Shown: positions 1 through 12,363 of the stretch, piece after piece
Numbering within the stretch: position 1 is the stretch's first letter
Layout of the letters: every line of letters starts with the position of its first letter
From: Enoplosus armatus
Taxonomy: Eukaryota > Chordata > Actinopteri > Centrarchiformes > Enoplosidae
NCBI RefSeq assembly: GCF_043641665.1
Contig: NC_092192.1
Location: 4,685,658-4,749,657, forward strand
Length of the DNA: 64,000 nt
Reading direction: 5' to 3'
Notes under the pieces: model-generated
What the model saw: only the letters and a program-made list of their open reading frames with translations
Database searches by the model: none
What the model was told of the DNA's origin: nothing
Program-made: the position numbers and the translations under genes

Positions 1-160
1 TTTTTAAGGCTTTAGGTTAATGTGTTATTGTACTGGACTCCACCATAGTCCTTGTTTTTAGCTGAATGTCTATTTATGTGTAAGTGGAAAGAAAAACCAG
101 AGTCAAACTCCTTGTATGTGTACACATACTTGTCCAATAAAGCCGATTCAGATTCATATT
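1..160 (+). repeat. LINE-like 3' tail
   Basis: The stretch ends in a polyadenylation-type AATAAA followed by a GATTCAGATTCA-like tail (about 134-157). That is a usual ending of fish L2/Rex-type LINE copies. No coding sequence is visible in it. The assignment rests on the tail pattern only. Confidence 0.4.
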
Positions 161-690
161 GTCAGGTGTACTTTGTCCAACCCTTTTTTATATGGTGAGG
201 GCATAATATGTAGTACACATCATATATATTTATTGACTTACAATAAAGCGTTAACATCTAATTTACAGTGTTCTTGAAGTAATGGAGATTTATGTCAACT
301 TCAGGCGCTTGGTTGGTGGTCATTTGAGACCTACTGTACGATTAGACTGTGTAGTAGAGGCAGCACATGCATAAAATCTATAAGTTCTTAGATTAAGAGC
401 TGTTGTGTGTGCCGGGCGATGTTGAGCATTATGATCCCTTGAAAAATCGAACATTTTTCTTTAAAGTAGGCTAAGTTTTCACCTGGTACTATAAGAGATC
501 CTTCCAGTTGATTTTGTATTTGCATTTTTGCTGCTGAACTCTGATTGCTGCAGTGTAGTTCAGCACTGCCCTTCTTCTTAAAGATCACCTGTCAATCAAG
601 TAGTGTGGTCAGTGCTATTACACCTTTTTGTCAGTTCAGTCATGATGGTTATAACTGCTGACACTTATTACCCACTTCTCTCTTTTCCAG

Positions 691-760
691 ACATATTACA
701 CACATAGAGGGAAGTTCTCCCTGTGTGGCAGACCCAGCTGATACTGAGGATGATACTTGA
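691..760 (+). other. possible last coding exon of a plus-strand gene entering from the left
   Basis: A good 3' splice site (pyrimidine run ending TTTTCCAG at 690) is followed by one reading frame that stays open for 22 codons and stops at TGA 758-760. The predicted tail is acidic (ends ADPADTEDDT). No partner exon lies in the 690 bases to the left, so any gene would begin outside the window. I do not recognise the peptide, and short frames like this arise often by chance. Confidence 0.18.
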
Positions 761-819
761 GTGCAAAGTACAGCTCCGGGCTGATAGTCTGAGATGTCCT
801 AAAATGGCAACTGGATGAT

Positions 820-1136
820 TTGAGCGGAAGCAATTACTCAATTAATCATTAAAAATGAATAAGCAACTATTTTGACATTCAATTAAGCAATTTTTCAAGG
901 ACAAAGGCCAAATTTTACCTGATTCCAGCTTCTCAATTTTGAGAATTTGCTGCTTTTCTTTATTTCATCAGATAGCAAACTGAATATTTGAGTTTTTGGC
1001 TGCACAGAAAAAAGCACTTTGAAGAAGTGACATTGGGTTTAAGGCATATTGTGATTGTTGTTATTTAGACCAAACACTTTATCGAAAAAATCAGATCAAT
1101 CTGTAATGGAAATAACAGCTAGTTGCAGTCCTGCAG
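820..1136. repeat. MITE-like repeat, 'ATTAATCG / AGTTGCAG' family, copy 1
   Basis: AT-rich element with an ATTAATCATT-type start and an end reading AGTTGCAGTCCTGCAG. The internal text (CTTCTCAATTTTGAGAATTTGCTGCTTTTCTTT) is close to sequences near 27320, 41500 and 47870 and more loosely near 36700. These are diverged copies of one non-coding DNA-transposon family, seen at least five times in the window. Confidence 0.55.
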
Positions 1137-3690
1137 ATGACTAACCCAAAAACCATGGCCTTTTGAAAAGGCCCAGAGATTTGGAATACCCTGCTATCAG
1201 TGTTAAAAACATTAACTGATTTTAAAGCTTTTGATTTTAAAGGTAAAATGTGTGAATACTGACATACATGAGTTTATGTAGCATACATACTTTCTTTCCC
1301 TTTTGTTGTTCTTCATCGTCGTTTTCAGTCATTGTTCTTAACTGTCGTTTGTAGTCATTGTTGTTTCAATTACCGTTTGAGTGTTAAGAATAGCAAAGTC
1401 GTCTCCCTATTATTTATCCTTTTAACAATTTTGTTTTGTTTGTCTCACAGTTCACCATCCTTTCTAGTGAAGCACAAACCAGTTACAAATAAGGAGGAAA
1501 GGCTTTCTTTGCTCTGCAACTATTTGTGTATTCATTTTCTGCACTGACTGAGGATTATTCTCACCTCTTATTCATGACATTGTCAGTTGTAACTAATGGT
1601 CATGATGTTATTTATCATTTGTAATATTGATGAAATAATCTCCACTTCACTTCACAAGTTACAGCACGGACACAGCACACCATGACACTGCATATCAGCA
1701 CAACCTTAGCTGATGATAAACTCCAAACAGAAACTACAGGAGCTTTTGAAAACATCCTGTGTGTGTCCCTCATAGCGATAAATCCAATATGATGTGAACA
1801 CAGTGTTTGTGGGGAAAAAGTGCGAAGTAGATAATAGAAGCTGATTCACATCAGTGACTCTGGTCACAGTGTGCAGGGCAGCAACATATCCAAATAGACT
1901 TGGAGTTTAATAGAACAAATAGACTGTAAGAAGCAAATGCAGACCCCTCCCTTTGAGTGCATCAAATTAAAAGGGCATTCCACCAATTTCACACATGTAG
2001 AACAGTTTACTTATTATACTACTCAGCCTGTGAAAGTGAATCTCAATAGGCGAATTCTCACTGAGTGGCATGAATTGATGCAAAGATGCGTGAGTTGAGA
2101 AGGTTTCAACTTGAGCAAAATATCTGGACTAATCTCAGGGCTTTATTAATCTGCCTCATAAACGCACAGAGACAAAAGGAAAAAGGGGAGACCGGAGGGA
2201 AATAACAGAATGAACCAAAGTTGCAGCTGCTGAGTTGAACACAAACACACACACAGGCACACTCCATCGGTAGCTAGCTTACAGCTAATGTATAATTGGT
2301 GCATTGGCTGTTTGGGTCCAGCGGTCAAATTTGTGCGACTTTGGGAATTTTTCTACAGAAAGCCGGCAGTACAAACTGGAAATGTGGAGCTTAAAAGAAA
2401 ATGTAGAGAGGGTTTAGCAAGGGATGCTATCACTTTGCATTGTGGGAATTGTAGGATCCATTGATTTAGGAGCTTGGCTTACACAACATCAGTATCCCTT
2501 TAACTCACAAACAAATCAAATCTGTGCTACGTGATTGGTATCTTAGTAAAAGAGAATGATAAATGGACATCTTACAGTTGTGTAAAGGTTTGTCACAGTA
2601 ACCTTATTTATTTCTTCAAACACTTTATAAAACGTGATGATTTTTTAGTGAACGTGAAACCGGGTGAATCTGCTGAAACTGTTCCACCAAAATCAAAGAC
2701 GCTAGCATGATCCAAGCTTGGGACCTGTGAGGCAGAATAGATACAGTGGAGTTTAGAGGCCGGTTTAGTGGTGAAGAAGCAGTGTGACATCCCCTGAGGC
2801 AGGGACGCTTGTAAGAACAACACTTTACGTTAGATGAGCATTAGTGAATTAGTAGAAGCATTATTCGGGAGTAGGGTTCAGTGTTTTCCAGTGCATAGCT
2901 AACTCAGCAGTCGGCCCGGACCAGAGCTCAGAAGAGGATTAGCAAGAGTGACAGCGTACAAATGAGCATTGAACTGAGCTGTGCACATGTGAGCAAGTCA
3001 CACTGACCCACACACACATACATACACAAACTATATCAATTATTACTACTCAGTGCCCATGGGATGTTAAGTTGCTGAAGAGGCTGCAGATGTGATGATG
3101 TAGTATGTTTGTTAGCAAATGTATACGGATCCAGCTCAGGTTTGGTCCCATCTAACCTAAATGTGTAGATTATTGGATGTGAATCACCATTAAAGCATGC
3201 GTGTTAGTAGAACTTTTGATTATATAGGTATATTATTTCTTCCAATGACACACAGATGAAACTAAACGTCTAATAACATGTCTATCTAGATTCAATGTGC
3301 CCTAGTGCTATGGTATTTATCAGTCTTCAATGGTATCACTGTAGCATTTCTATATTCCTACAGAGACCCATAGTTTTGCTGTGCCATTTGCAAAATCATC
3401 CTTGTAATGATTCTTTGGATTACTGTGCCCTTTTTGTCATAATAAAAACAACATTTAAAGCACTAAGACATACATTGCAGGAAATAAATAGATGCAATAT
3501 AAGTAATAGTCATCGTAATACCTTAAAAAAAAAAAAAAAAAAAAAATTAACACAACAGCACAGAAGCTAACTGAATGAGCGAGAGCCGTTACTAGCTTCA
3601 AGCCAGTAAGCAAGGTCAAATGATATAAATAAGCTCAGTATTAGGTGTTATTTTGTCATCTTATGCTGTGTAAAGGGATGAATTTAGCTA
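1137..3690. other. non-coding stretch, probably TLCD3-like intron 1 plus 3' flank
   Basis: No frame with coding character or matching splice sites was found. It holds an A-rich run at about 3524-3546 and ordinary AT-rich sequence. As the minus-strand TLCD3-like gene starts at 3818 and has a donor at 3696, part of this stretch should be its first intron. I looked for a second exon of that family here and did not find one. Confidence 0.5.
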
Positions 3691-3696
3691 GTTTAC

Positions 3697-3818
3697 CTCT
3701 CGCTGACCAGCACCACGTCGGCATCGCTCCAGTGTTTGAACACACACGGCAGGATTCTCCTGAAGGCGAAGAAGAGACCGGGGAAAACTACGGCGCCACA
3801 AGCTAAAACTTGCAACAT
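3697..3818 (-). CDS. TLC domain protein of the TLCD3 (FAM57) family, exon 1 only
   Basis: Forty codons plus two bases run from the ATG at 3818 to a consensus donor (GAG|GTAAAC) at 3697/3696. The encoded start MLQVLACGAVVFPGLFF, then W-SDAD-VVLVSE, resembles the N-terminus of vertebrate TLCD3A/TLCD3B (FAM57A/B): a hydrophobic segment with an FPGLF core, then a W...D.V.+S.R pattern just before the TLC domain. Family members are multi-pass membrane proteins linked to ceramide and lipid homeostasis. The split codon at the junction would give Arg, as expected. The remaining exons lie outside the left edge or were not recognisable in 1-3690. TLCD3A versus TLCD3B cannot be decided from one exon, so no symbol is given. 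Confidence 0.68.
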
Positions 3819-4110
3819 CCTGTCTGTATTTTCCTCTAAACCTGCCTGGAGACCTGACTCTCTCCCCTCCGCGAGTTTCGCCCGTTTACACGCGGTGGTG
3901 AGGCATTTTCAAGAGGCCGGGGGGTCGGTGTTTTTCACCGGGAACCGTCCACCATCCACACACACACACTGCTGAGGCTCAGCAGCAGCACCACTGTCGA
4001 GCTAAAGGCGAGGAAACACACGGAACTTTCTAGGGCGACTGTCAAAATAAAAGTCCTGACCCGGCGCCGGAATAAAGGTGGTACTTCCGGTGAGAGGGTT
4101 CACGCAGCAA
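3819..4110 (-). promoter_or_regulatory. CpG-rich promoter of the TLCD3-like gene
   Basis: Sequence upstream of the ATG is rich in CpG (for example around 3865-3920 and 4010-4080), unlike the AT-rich surroundings. It holds an ETS-type site, CACCGGAAGT on the minus strand (4083-4092). There is no TATA box at a useful distance, which fits a housekeeping-type promoter. Confidence 0.55.
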
Positions 4111-4369
4111 GGGGGGATTGTAATACACAATTTTCGCTTTTATTTTGAAGGTCAAATTTTATTCAGCTCACTTACTAAAAGATTGACAACTTGATAATAA
4201 ACTGTTTGTGTTATTCTAAGTGATGGGGTTTTATTTTCTGGTTAACTTGCACAACAAGACATGTATACATGCATGTACTGTACATAACCACTTACCTCAT
4301 GTACACAAAGTAATCTGTTATATTAATCACTCAATAGTTAGTCCAGCACTCATTTGCACCCATGCCCTT

Positions 4370-4500
4370 CAGTGGTGGAAGAAGTACTAGTAATACCATA
4401 GTGTAGAAATACTCAGTTACAATAAAAGTACAAAAGTATTAGCATCAAAATATACTTAAAGTACCAAAAGTAAACTTACTCATTATGAAGAATAATGTTC
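4370..4500. repeat. hAT-type MITE, left half ('CAGTGGTGGAAGAAGTACT' family)
   Basis: It starts with the terminal motif CAGTGGTGGAAGAAGTACT and continues with the family's AAGTAAAAGTACT-like text. A matching right end (about 6567-6612, ending TTCCACCACTG) lies 2.1 kb away. The 8-bp flanks of the two ends do not match, so they may come from different insertions or from one old, enlarged copy. Confidence 0.6.
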
Positions 4501-6560
4501 TTATGGCCAATGTGTCCTATTTACACATCCAGCAGACACAGACACCAACATTATGTGTGCATCCTCCCTCTCTCTGTGTATTGTGTGTGTACACTTCATG
4601 TACCAATCAAATACATGCACACAGCACATGGCAGCTTAATTATATTTTGCCTTGAACTCCAGAAACCAATTGGTACTTATAACTTGGCATACTTCTTGGT
4701 GCCAGGTTTGCAGTACATTATTTACTCTGTGGTAATTGGATTTGATTCAAATTTATTAAGAAACAAGCACAATGTAAGAGCAATAAAGACTGAAATGATA
4801 AAGATCTTAAAGCTTCATTTTGTTGGGTCCCTCTTAAATGTATTATTGCACATACATTTGTTGGCCACTTGGGTGCAGAAGAACGGCCTTGACATACAAG
4901 GCTTAATAATCACCTTACATGCTAGTAAACAATTACCTTCTTACTCCAGCAGACACAGAGCAACATCATCATCCAGTTGCTGAGGGTTTTTTTTCAAGGC
5001 TGCGTCTAACAATTCTTTTTTTTTTTCACTAATTAATTAATCTGACAATTATTTTCTCTGTGAATCAATTCATTGTTGTTGTCTATTGTGTATATAATGT
5101 CAGAAACCTGTATGAAATGCCTGTCACAATTTCGTAAAGCCCAAGGTCACATCTTCAAATCAAACACTCCAAAACTCTGCCATACGCTTATTTCAAACAT
5201 GTTACATGTCTAATAGCAAAATCTTGTAATATAGAAACACAAGGCAGAAACTGTTGGCTGTTACCACTATCAGCAATATAAAGACTGGGGTCTTATAAAC
5301 TGTATATAGATGGTCAAGAGCAAATTAACCCCTGTTACATAAAGTCAGATCAAACAGTGGCATAAGAGCTCTGCCTTTATTACAGAGATTTTAAAAACCA
5401 AACCAAATTTAAGTCTTCAGGCAGTCAGTATCAAAGTCTAAATTTCCACACTAGAGAAGTCTACGTTTCTAGTGTCCGGCTTGAAGCTCTGAAATTTTCC
5501 ATGACTTTCAAATAACAGTAACTACAAGGACCAGTGCCAATATCTACGTCAGTGGAATTTGCTCCATGAATATTCCTTGAGTTTCCTTATTACCATTGTG
5601 ACAATCATGAGAGGAGAGTTAACTCTCGTTTCCTGCGTAGAGAGCAATGCTGCGTTTGTGAATCAAGGGTCATCAGAGCGCAGAGACACTGTTATAGAGT
5701 GTTTCAGGGTGTGCTGATGCCATATCAGTGTTTCTCAAATGCTTTGGCTGATTGTGTAAAGGCCTGACCTTAGTTCATCAAAGATGTAAGTGTTCTTTTG
5801 TTCTTGCAGTGAGCACTTCAGCTGCCACTCCACTGTGATTGGAATAAGGAACACAATCCTTTATGTAGTGCAGTCGTAAGCAGTCATGTGTCTGCTAGAT
5901 CTGCAGTAGCTGAGAAAGAAAATCCAGAAGGAAAAGATCATTTAAGAACAATTTAAAGAGTAAAGAAACATGGAATCATACAGGGCGACTGCGCCGTTTT
6001 ATGCCTTATGTGAGTTCAGTTACTCTTTACATCATGGTCTATTCTATTCTTTTACAGACACCCTGTTGCAGTCCTTGTCCTGACTTCTTTTATTGGTTTT
6101 TAAGGTGTGGTGAAAAGATGGTTTCAAATATCTAGGAATACCCATAACCTGTTCTTTCACATCTCTGTTTGAAGCTAACTATATGCCTCACGTTAGCCAA
6201 ATGAGAGCTGATTTTGAGAGATACCTTACACATACCTTACTATATCTATGAGAGTAATATCAGTGAAGATGACTTTACCTCCTGGACTACCCCGCTTTAT
6301 TTGTTCCAGTGCTTGCCAGTCTTCTGATCAGTCATTTTTTAAGTCATTTATTAATCCAGTTAGCCTCTTTTATTTGGGAAAACAAGTCCCCAAGGGTTAT
6401 ACATTCTCCAAAGAGGTCCTGAGGTAGGTCGACTGGGCCTTCCTAGCCTTATTCATTACTACTTCTTTATATGTACACCAAAATTAAACCTAACACCATG
6501 CCATAATCATTAATAAACCTATAAAAATGTGATGTCAGGTTTAACACAATTAGATAAAAA
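4500..6560. other. no supported gene; repeat fragments
   Basis: A 162-codon open frame at 4495-4983 has no recognisable domain, splice context or codon bias and sits between the two MITE ends, so I do not call it a gene. Near 5015-5165 there is a degraded copy of the ATTAATCG family. The rest shows nothing I can name. Confidence 0.5.
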
Positions 6561-6566
6561 GTGAGT

Positions 6567-6612
6567 GGAGTTCAGTACTTGAGTAAATATACTTTGTTAC
6601 TTTCCACCACTG
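6567..6612. repeat. hAT-type MITE, right end
   Basis: It reads TACTTGAGTAAATATACTTTG and then TTACTTTCCACCACTG, the inverted counterpart of the end at 4370. Confidence 0.6.
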
Positions 6613-6799
6613 CAGTCTCTGATGTCAAGGTCCTGTGCTTTGTATGTCCAACATCTACTCTGGCCACCTCGGTATGACTTGCTTGTGGTCCAAGAACATA
6701 GCCCTTAGTTAACTGGAGGAAATCTTGCCACTGAACATAACCCGGGCAGCAATTACATTTCCCTCAAAATGTAAGTCACATCAACACTGATGTACAGAG

Positions 6800-7290
6800 A
6801 ATTTCCGTTTTAGTTTTTCTTGGTCTCACTGCTGCCTTTGACACAGCTGATCATGGTATTATTAATCACAGAGATCAGCCTTTTCATGACAGGGTTTCTT
6901 CTTATGTGAAAGACAGGAGCATCTGTGTTTGTATGTAATTTTTCTCGGGAGTCCCACAAGGGTCAATCATTGGACATTTGCTTTTTATTTATACGTGTAT
7001 ATAAAATACAGGATATCATTTATATTACGATGACACACAGATAACACACATTTCTTCATCATCAGGTTTGTCTCAGTCCTATAAAAAAGCTTGTAAACTC
7101 AGTTGAATTGGACTGAAGTACAGCCAATGATTAACATGTCAAAATTATTCTGCAAAAACAAATGCATTTATCTCAAACAACTGTGTTACTCTTTTGCTGG
7201 AAAAACAATCACAAGGCTTCAGCTCAAGTCAAACATACTGCACTACTCTAGTACTTCACTTCAGTGGCTCCCAGTGCAATACAACTCATA
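6800..7290 (+). pseudogene. decayed LINE reverse transcriptase (L2/CR1/Rex-like)
   Basis: With frameshifts, the plus strand translates to pieces typical of the L2-like reverse transcriptase: a LTAAFDTADH-like piece near 6830, a remnant of the GVPQGS motif near 6945-6970, a degraded YADDTQ-like piece near 7025-7045, and an ITRLQLKSNILHY...SLQWLPVQY end near 7210-7285 that matches the usual LHWLPV motif. Stops and shifts make it non-functional. The parent element cannot be named more closely by eye. Confidence 0.6.
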
Positions 7291-7299
7291 GATTATACT

Positions 7300-9190
7300 A
7301 ATAGTCTAAAGCCCCTTTCACACATGCAGTCTATCCCTGAAATGTTCAGGAACATTTTCCTCTGGGGTCATGTGTGAATGGGAGCGGGGATCGATATTCG
7401 GGGGTATCTGTACCACCATTTCCCAACCTCCAGATCTAGAAATCATCAATGCAGTGGGTTCTCCAACTCAAACTACAAGAAGATCCAGCTCTTGTGAGAG
7501 AGCTTTTTGTTACTTTGGTTCTGTTCTCTGAAACAAAACTGAACGGACATCTATCACAACTGTGTTTAAAACTATACTGTATTTGTTTCATGTTACATGC
7601 TGTTTGAATGCATTTTAATGTAAGGCATTACTTTCCTTGCCTGACAATCGTCCTACTCTCCAGCACTAACACCTCAGAGAAGAAACTGCTCTTTACACTC
7701 TCCACCACGCCCAAACAAAAAAAGTAAAATGACAAATTGTTGTTTTTACACAAATGGGATATAATGTGTTAATTAATGAGCTTCATAGTCTAGCTGTTTA
7801 TAGTCTTTGAGCTAAGATAATAAACTGCTCTTTGTGGCTTCACATTAAGAGTACAGACATGAGAGTGTTATCAATCCTCTGATCTAACCCTTGATAAGAA
7901 AGTGACTAAGCATATTTCCCAAAATGTCAAACTTTTCCTTTAAGAGGAACCAGAAATGGCATGGCCAAATGCCCGACTATTTATTCAAATGTAACTTGCT
8001 CACACAGTGCACTTCCAGTTTGGAAGGCAAGGACCTACCACATGTTCTGGGCTTGTACGCGATTTTACTACATGCACAAAAATGGGGAAAATGCTTTCTG
8101 GGCTGCCGGGGATTGTTTTTGTTGCAGGTTGGTCACTGGGAAAAATTGGCTGCTATGACTCTTCCCCACCGTATCCATGTAAATGACATGCTGCTGTGGT
8201 GATGGTGTGTTTTCAGCCACAGTCTGCTGCTCACCAAGCAGAAACTGAAGGACGTGAACCTTCTTCTGCTAGGCCGTGCTGCCTGTTGGATCAGTCTTTC
8301 TTTTTCCACCTGCCCAGTTTAGCTTGTGCTGCTGACTCAAGGACAAGCTAAAGGAGGAAACCAGTGCAAACAACTGCAAAAAGAGAGCAATTCAGTCTGT
8401 AAGTGTTTCTATAACCTAAGGCCTTGTATGTGGTTTATTGTTATACATTTTTATGGCAAGTACAATTCTGTCACAAATGTAAGCAAGTTAATGGTGCCGT
8501 TACTTTCGTTACTACTTTCTACAATTGCTGTTGTTTTCGTAACAAGTCTTAAAAACCAAACAATAAAATAGATAATTTGTCATTGCCTTTCAAAGTGACT
8601 GTCGACAGTGTTCTCGGACACTGTTATACTGCTTCTGCTTTTGCTTCTGAGACAAAAAAAGTCATAATTCATACAAGAGGTACTTATCAGGTAAACAAAA
8701 ACTACGGCCATTTTGGGCAAGTGACCAATGCTGTCTTGTTGGGACAGTCTTAGTTTTTGATGCCCAAATAACCAACATACTCAGGATTGGCTGCCTTAAA
8801 GATACATACATATAGAGAGCTTTAACCAACTTTTCACAACTTTAACTTATTTCTCTTCCTGTTAAGACATGCTGTTAAAGTTGAAAAAGTGGAGTGGCCA
8901 AATCCTTCACGTGACACAAATTTACTCGCAGTTAGCTTCCCATCAGGCTGCTACTCTTCCATTATGGGGAGATGATACGACATGTACTTCCTGACCAGTA
9001 TCTACTGAATGTGCAGCAGTGAGTGAACCATAAAAACCAAATATAGCCCTGTGGTAAGCCTTAATAAACCTATTAAATCAATACAAGCATCATGTTCCTG
9101 GCTGAACTGTGGTGATGTATCATGGCACAAACACACACACAAATACAGATGGGAGGGCTAGAGATGATGGGTGGGGTGTGATAAAGGGGT
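7300..9190. other. no supported gene
   Basis: About 7835-7945 is a minus-oriented fragment of the dispersed repeat also present at 14485, 42505 and 48675 (text like GTTTGACATTTTGGGAAATATGC on the minus strand). The overlapping short frames at 7924-8202 show no recognisable domain. Nothing else stands out. Confidence 0.5.
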
Positions 9191-9261
9191 CATAAAAGCA
9201 GGTGTCTGGGAATATCTTCTAGTATTACAGGAAAAGAAGAAAGTCACTGACAGCCTGTCAG
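9191..9261 (+). promoter_or_regulatory. TATA-like box and non-coding first exon of the mucin-like gene
   Basis: A TATA-like CATAAAAG lies at 9191-9198. About 25-30 bp later begins a short purine-rich stretch that ends in a near-perfect donor (GTCAG|GTGAGT, exon end 9261). It is followed 620 bp on by an acceptor and the start codon, so this is the probable untranslated first exon. The transcription start (about 9222) is inferred from the TATA spacing. Confidence 0.55.
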
Positions 9262-9949
9262 GTGAGTAACACAGCTTTCCTCAAAGTTTTCTTAGATAAC
9301 TGTTAGAGAAAATCTGGAATTCTACATGTAAATCTGTTAAATCTATTTTACAAACAAAAAAGTATCTTTGCACCTGCTTTGATTAATACTGCACAGTAAA
9401 AATATTTCAAGTTAAAAAACAGTCCAGTGTAAGTCCAGTAGTATAGTGCTCAGATATGACCACAAAAATATTAACTTGAGAGTTTTATGCTGTTTTGTTA
9501 TTACATTTATAAATCAATGTGTGTGTTTTTTGACAGGAACAAAATTTGCATTTAATTTTCAGAATATCATTCATTTTTCTCTTCAAATATTATTATTTAA
9601 TTTAATTATTATTATTTGATACTACTTACTCTTACATGTAAGTAACTTTGGGTCAGCCAAAAACGCGTTTTTACTTTTACTTTCTTTACTTTATTTTTTG
9701 TTTTACATGACAGTGCCAAAGTGGGTGTAAATAATGTTGTTTGCAGGCTAAGAACACATTTCCTGTTTGTGACCCTGGAAAGTTAGATAAGGTCTAATGT
9801 CACAGATAGGAACCAGAACATATTACATGTGTGTTTGCACAGAAATTAACTAAGTCTGTTTGTTTGTGCTTTTGTGTTTCCAGCAGCGCAGCTCACAATC
9901 CAAAAGCATCTTTCAAGACACTGTGGCACTAACACTTAACTCTGGGACA

Positions 9950-12265
9950 ATGCATGTGGCTCTTCCTGCAGTGGCTCTTTGCCTTCTTGGCGCAGGTACA
10001 AATAATATCCATATTTACTAAACACACTCTACACACTCTATTTTCAACTTCTCACTTTCTTATAACGCAGGCATAACTGTTAATAAGTAATTACTAAAAG
10101 ATTTTAATTGTTTTAAATGGATTTTGGTCCAGATTTATAGAAGGTAAGTGGTCAAACGGTCCAGTCACTCAAAGAGATTTTTCACAACCTGGCAACCCAA
10201 GACTTGAGCAGAGGGTGACAACTTCTTTAATCTTTTCAAGTAATGTTGCTGCCAAAAATCAGCATCCAAAAGTGGAAAATATGTGCTGTGTAATAAACTG
10301 TGAGGAGGAAATGGAAAAGAAATGGGTGAAGGTTGGGTTGAGGAACATTAACTAACCTTTTGTGGTGGAGGGATGTAATAAATAATTGGAGGAATGTGAT
10401 GAATAAATCATAAGACATACGGCACATTTAATGACATTTTACTATCACGGTAAGCTAGATTACATTTGTGTATTGTGAAAATAAATGTATTACTTGGCAT
10501 TATATTTCAGATGACAGAAAGGTTGTGGTCTGGACCAATGTTGTAGCATTTCCTAAAGTTTTGCGACAGACTCATAAATGTTGATAGTGTTTGTAAAAAG
10601 GGTTAGGCATAGTCATACATACAGTCATTGTTCCATCCTTTTTAATGGAGCTACTGGGTCAAAGATCAGGTTTATTATCTTCAACAATGTTCCTATTATT
10701 ATTACCGAACAAGTAGTTCTTACACATACAATGAAGACTACTAATACTATATTACAGCTATACAACTATACAACTATATTTACTCTTGAACACTAAATTG
10801 TTCTATAAATACTGTTGATTATGATTAACTAAAAGACTTGTCCACAGCATTTCACCTAAAATCTTTTATTGATTTTTTATTGAAGTCAGTACCTTTTAAT
10901 GTGTTATCATACAGGGAACATTTTAATGATTCTCCTTTAACCCTTTGCTGTCTTTTTGTTTTTACTGACACAGTTGTCCTGTCGTCGCAGACTACGATAA
11001 ACCCAACGGTAGTGCCAACTGAAGAGTCTGTTACCACCCCTGAACCCGAAGCTACATCATCTAAACAAACACAATCAGCATCAACTGGCACGACTGCCAT
11101 GCCCTCCACGGCCACAGCTGGCCCAACTGCAACATCAACCGCTTCCACATCTGATCCATCCACCACAACTACAACCTCCCCACAAACTGTACCTAGCACC
11201 ACCGAGTCTCCAGTGGAAGATGGACTTTCATCTGGCGCTATAGCGGGTATTACCATCGGCTCTATCGCCGGGGTGGCTGCTGTTGGTGAGTACAATACAC
11301 ACCCTTTATGCAACACCTAATTTCTGATTCCTCAATAAGATATCATCCATTATCAAGGATACACTGGAGATTTGATATTGAGCAACGCAAGGACAAGACA
11401 TGTTTTCTTGGTTCTAGTGCCCCCTTGCCATTCCTGAGCATCTGAATTAATACAAATCTCACTATTCAAGTCAGGTCAATTCTAGTTATATAGCCCAATA
11501 TCACAAATCACAATTTGCCTCAGGGGGATTCACAATCTGTACAGCATACAACACCCTCTGTCCTTAAACCCTTGATTCAGATAAGGAAAAAGGAGACAGT
11601 GGCATACAACATATACCAAGAAAAGACAAAAATGCATGAAAAGTTACACATGATTTAAAAGAAAAGTCAAAATGATGAGATCATAATTCAAAACTATGAG
11701 ATACTAAATCATAATTTAGACAGTAAGTCAAATTTTTTACTTCCTATATCAAGTTAAGTCAAGTAAATTCTATCTATATAGCCGAATATCAATATCATTT
11801 GGATAAGGAAAACCAAACCTGTATTGTATGTTTACTTATTATCTCATCAATCCTGATCTTCTATTTCAGAAATTTGACTCAAGTCAAAACTCTGAGTTAC
11901 TATCTGATCATTTTTACTAAGTTCAGTATTTATTAATTTTGACTTAGCATGAGTATCTTTATTTCTATCATTCCAAACTTTTCATCTGCTTTTTTTTCTT
12001 TTCCTGGCAATGATGGGTTTCCATGTAAATGAGAAAAAGAAACAAAAATGACTTATACTCATAAATCATGGCTGATTGTCCCCAAAATGCAGCACACCAT
12101 GCAAATGGAGGAGCTACTTGCTGCTGGTAAAACTGATAACTAGTGGACAGCTGCTCCAGCTTAGAAAGTTAAAGTTCTGTCAAAGCAAATTAATTAACAA
12201 ACATTTTTTTTCTTTTTTCAGGTGGTGGTATCTTTGGCGTGCTGAAGTACGTTAAAAGGGGATAA
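9950..12265 (+). CDS. small mucin-like single-pass membrane protein, 133 residues
   Basis: Three coding exons, 9950-9995, 10974-11285 and 12222-12265, join in frame (402 nt) through GT-AG introns (donors CAG|GTACAA and TTG|GTGAGT; acceptors CACAG and TTTCAG). Exon 1 encodes a signal peptide (MHVALPAVALCLLGA). Residues about 17-101 form a stalk in which about half the residues are Ser or Thr with many Pro and no valid N-glycosylation site, so dense O-glycosylation is likely. Residues about 103-126 form a glycine-zipper membrane segment (GAIAGITIGSIAGVAAV then GGGIFGVL), ending in a tiny basic tail KYVKRG. The layout is that of a small sialomucin (podoplanin, CD164 or PARM-1 type), but the sequence matches none that I can name. 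A role as an epithelial or blood-cell surface mucin is inference. Confidence 0.78.
11466..11810. repeat. dispersed fish repeat ('ATAGCCCAATATCACAAATC' family), in mucin-like intron
   Basis: Text such as ATAGCCCAATATCACAAATC, then CTCAGGGGGATTCACAATCTGTA and CACCCTCTGTCCTTAAACCC, recurs in part at 15293-15490. A second partial unit sits at about 11755-11810. It is a non-coding dispersed element common in teleost genomes. Confidence 0.6.
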
Positions 12266-12363
12266 ATGGTTATGGATTGTAAGCGCAAACATTTGCTCGA
12301 CCTAAAGTCAAACATCATGACTGGACAATGGAAAAGTCCTATTGTCTGAAAGGCTCAAATCTG

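Noticed and set aside
4495..4983. 162-codon plus-strand open frame
   Set aside because: No domain, no splice partners, AT-rich codons, and it sits among transposon fragments.
4370..6612. a single 2.2-kb hAT element bounded by both MITE ends
   Set aside because: The 8-bp flanks do not match and no transposase remnant lies between them; reported as separate ends.
10852..11316. 154-codon minus-strand open frame opposite the mucin-like exon
   Set aside because: It is the antisense of a Thr/Ser-rich exon; the biased composition removes stops. The plus-strand model has splice sites, signal peptide and membrane segment.
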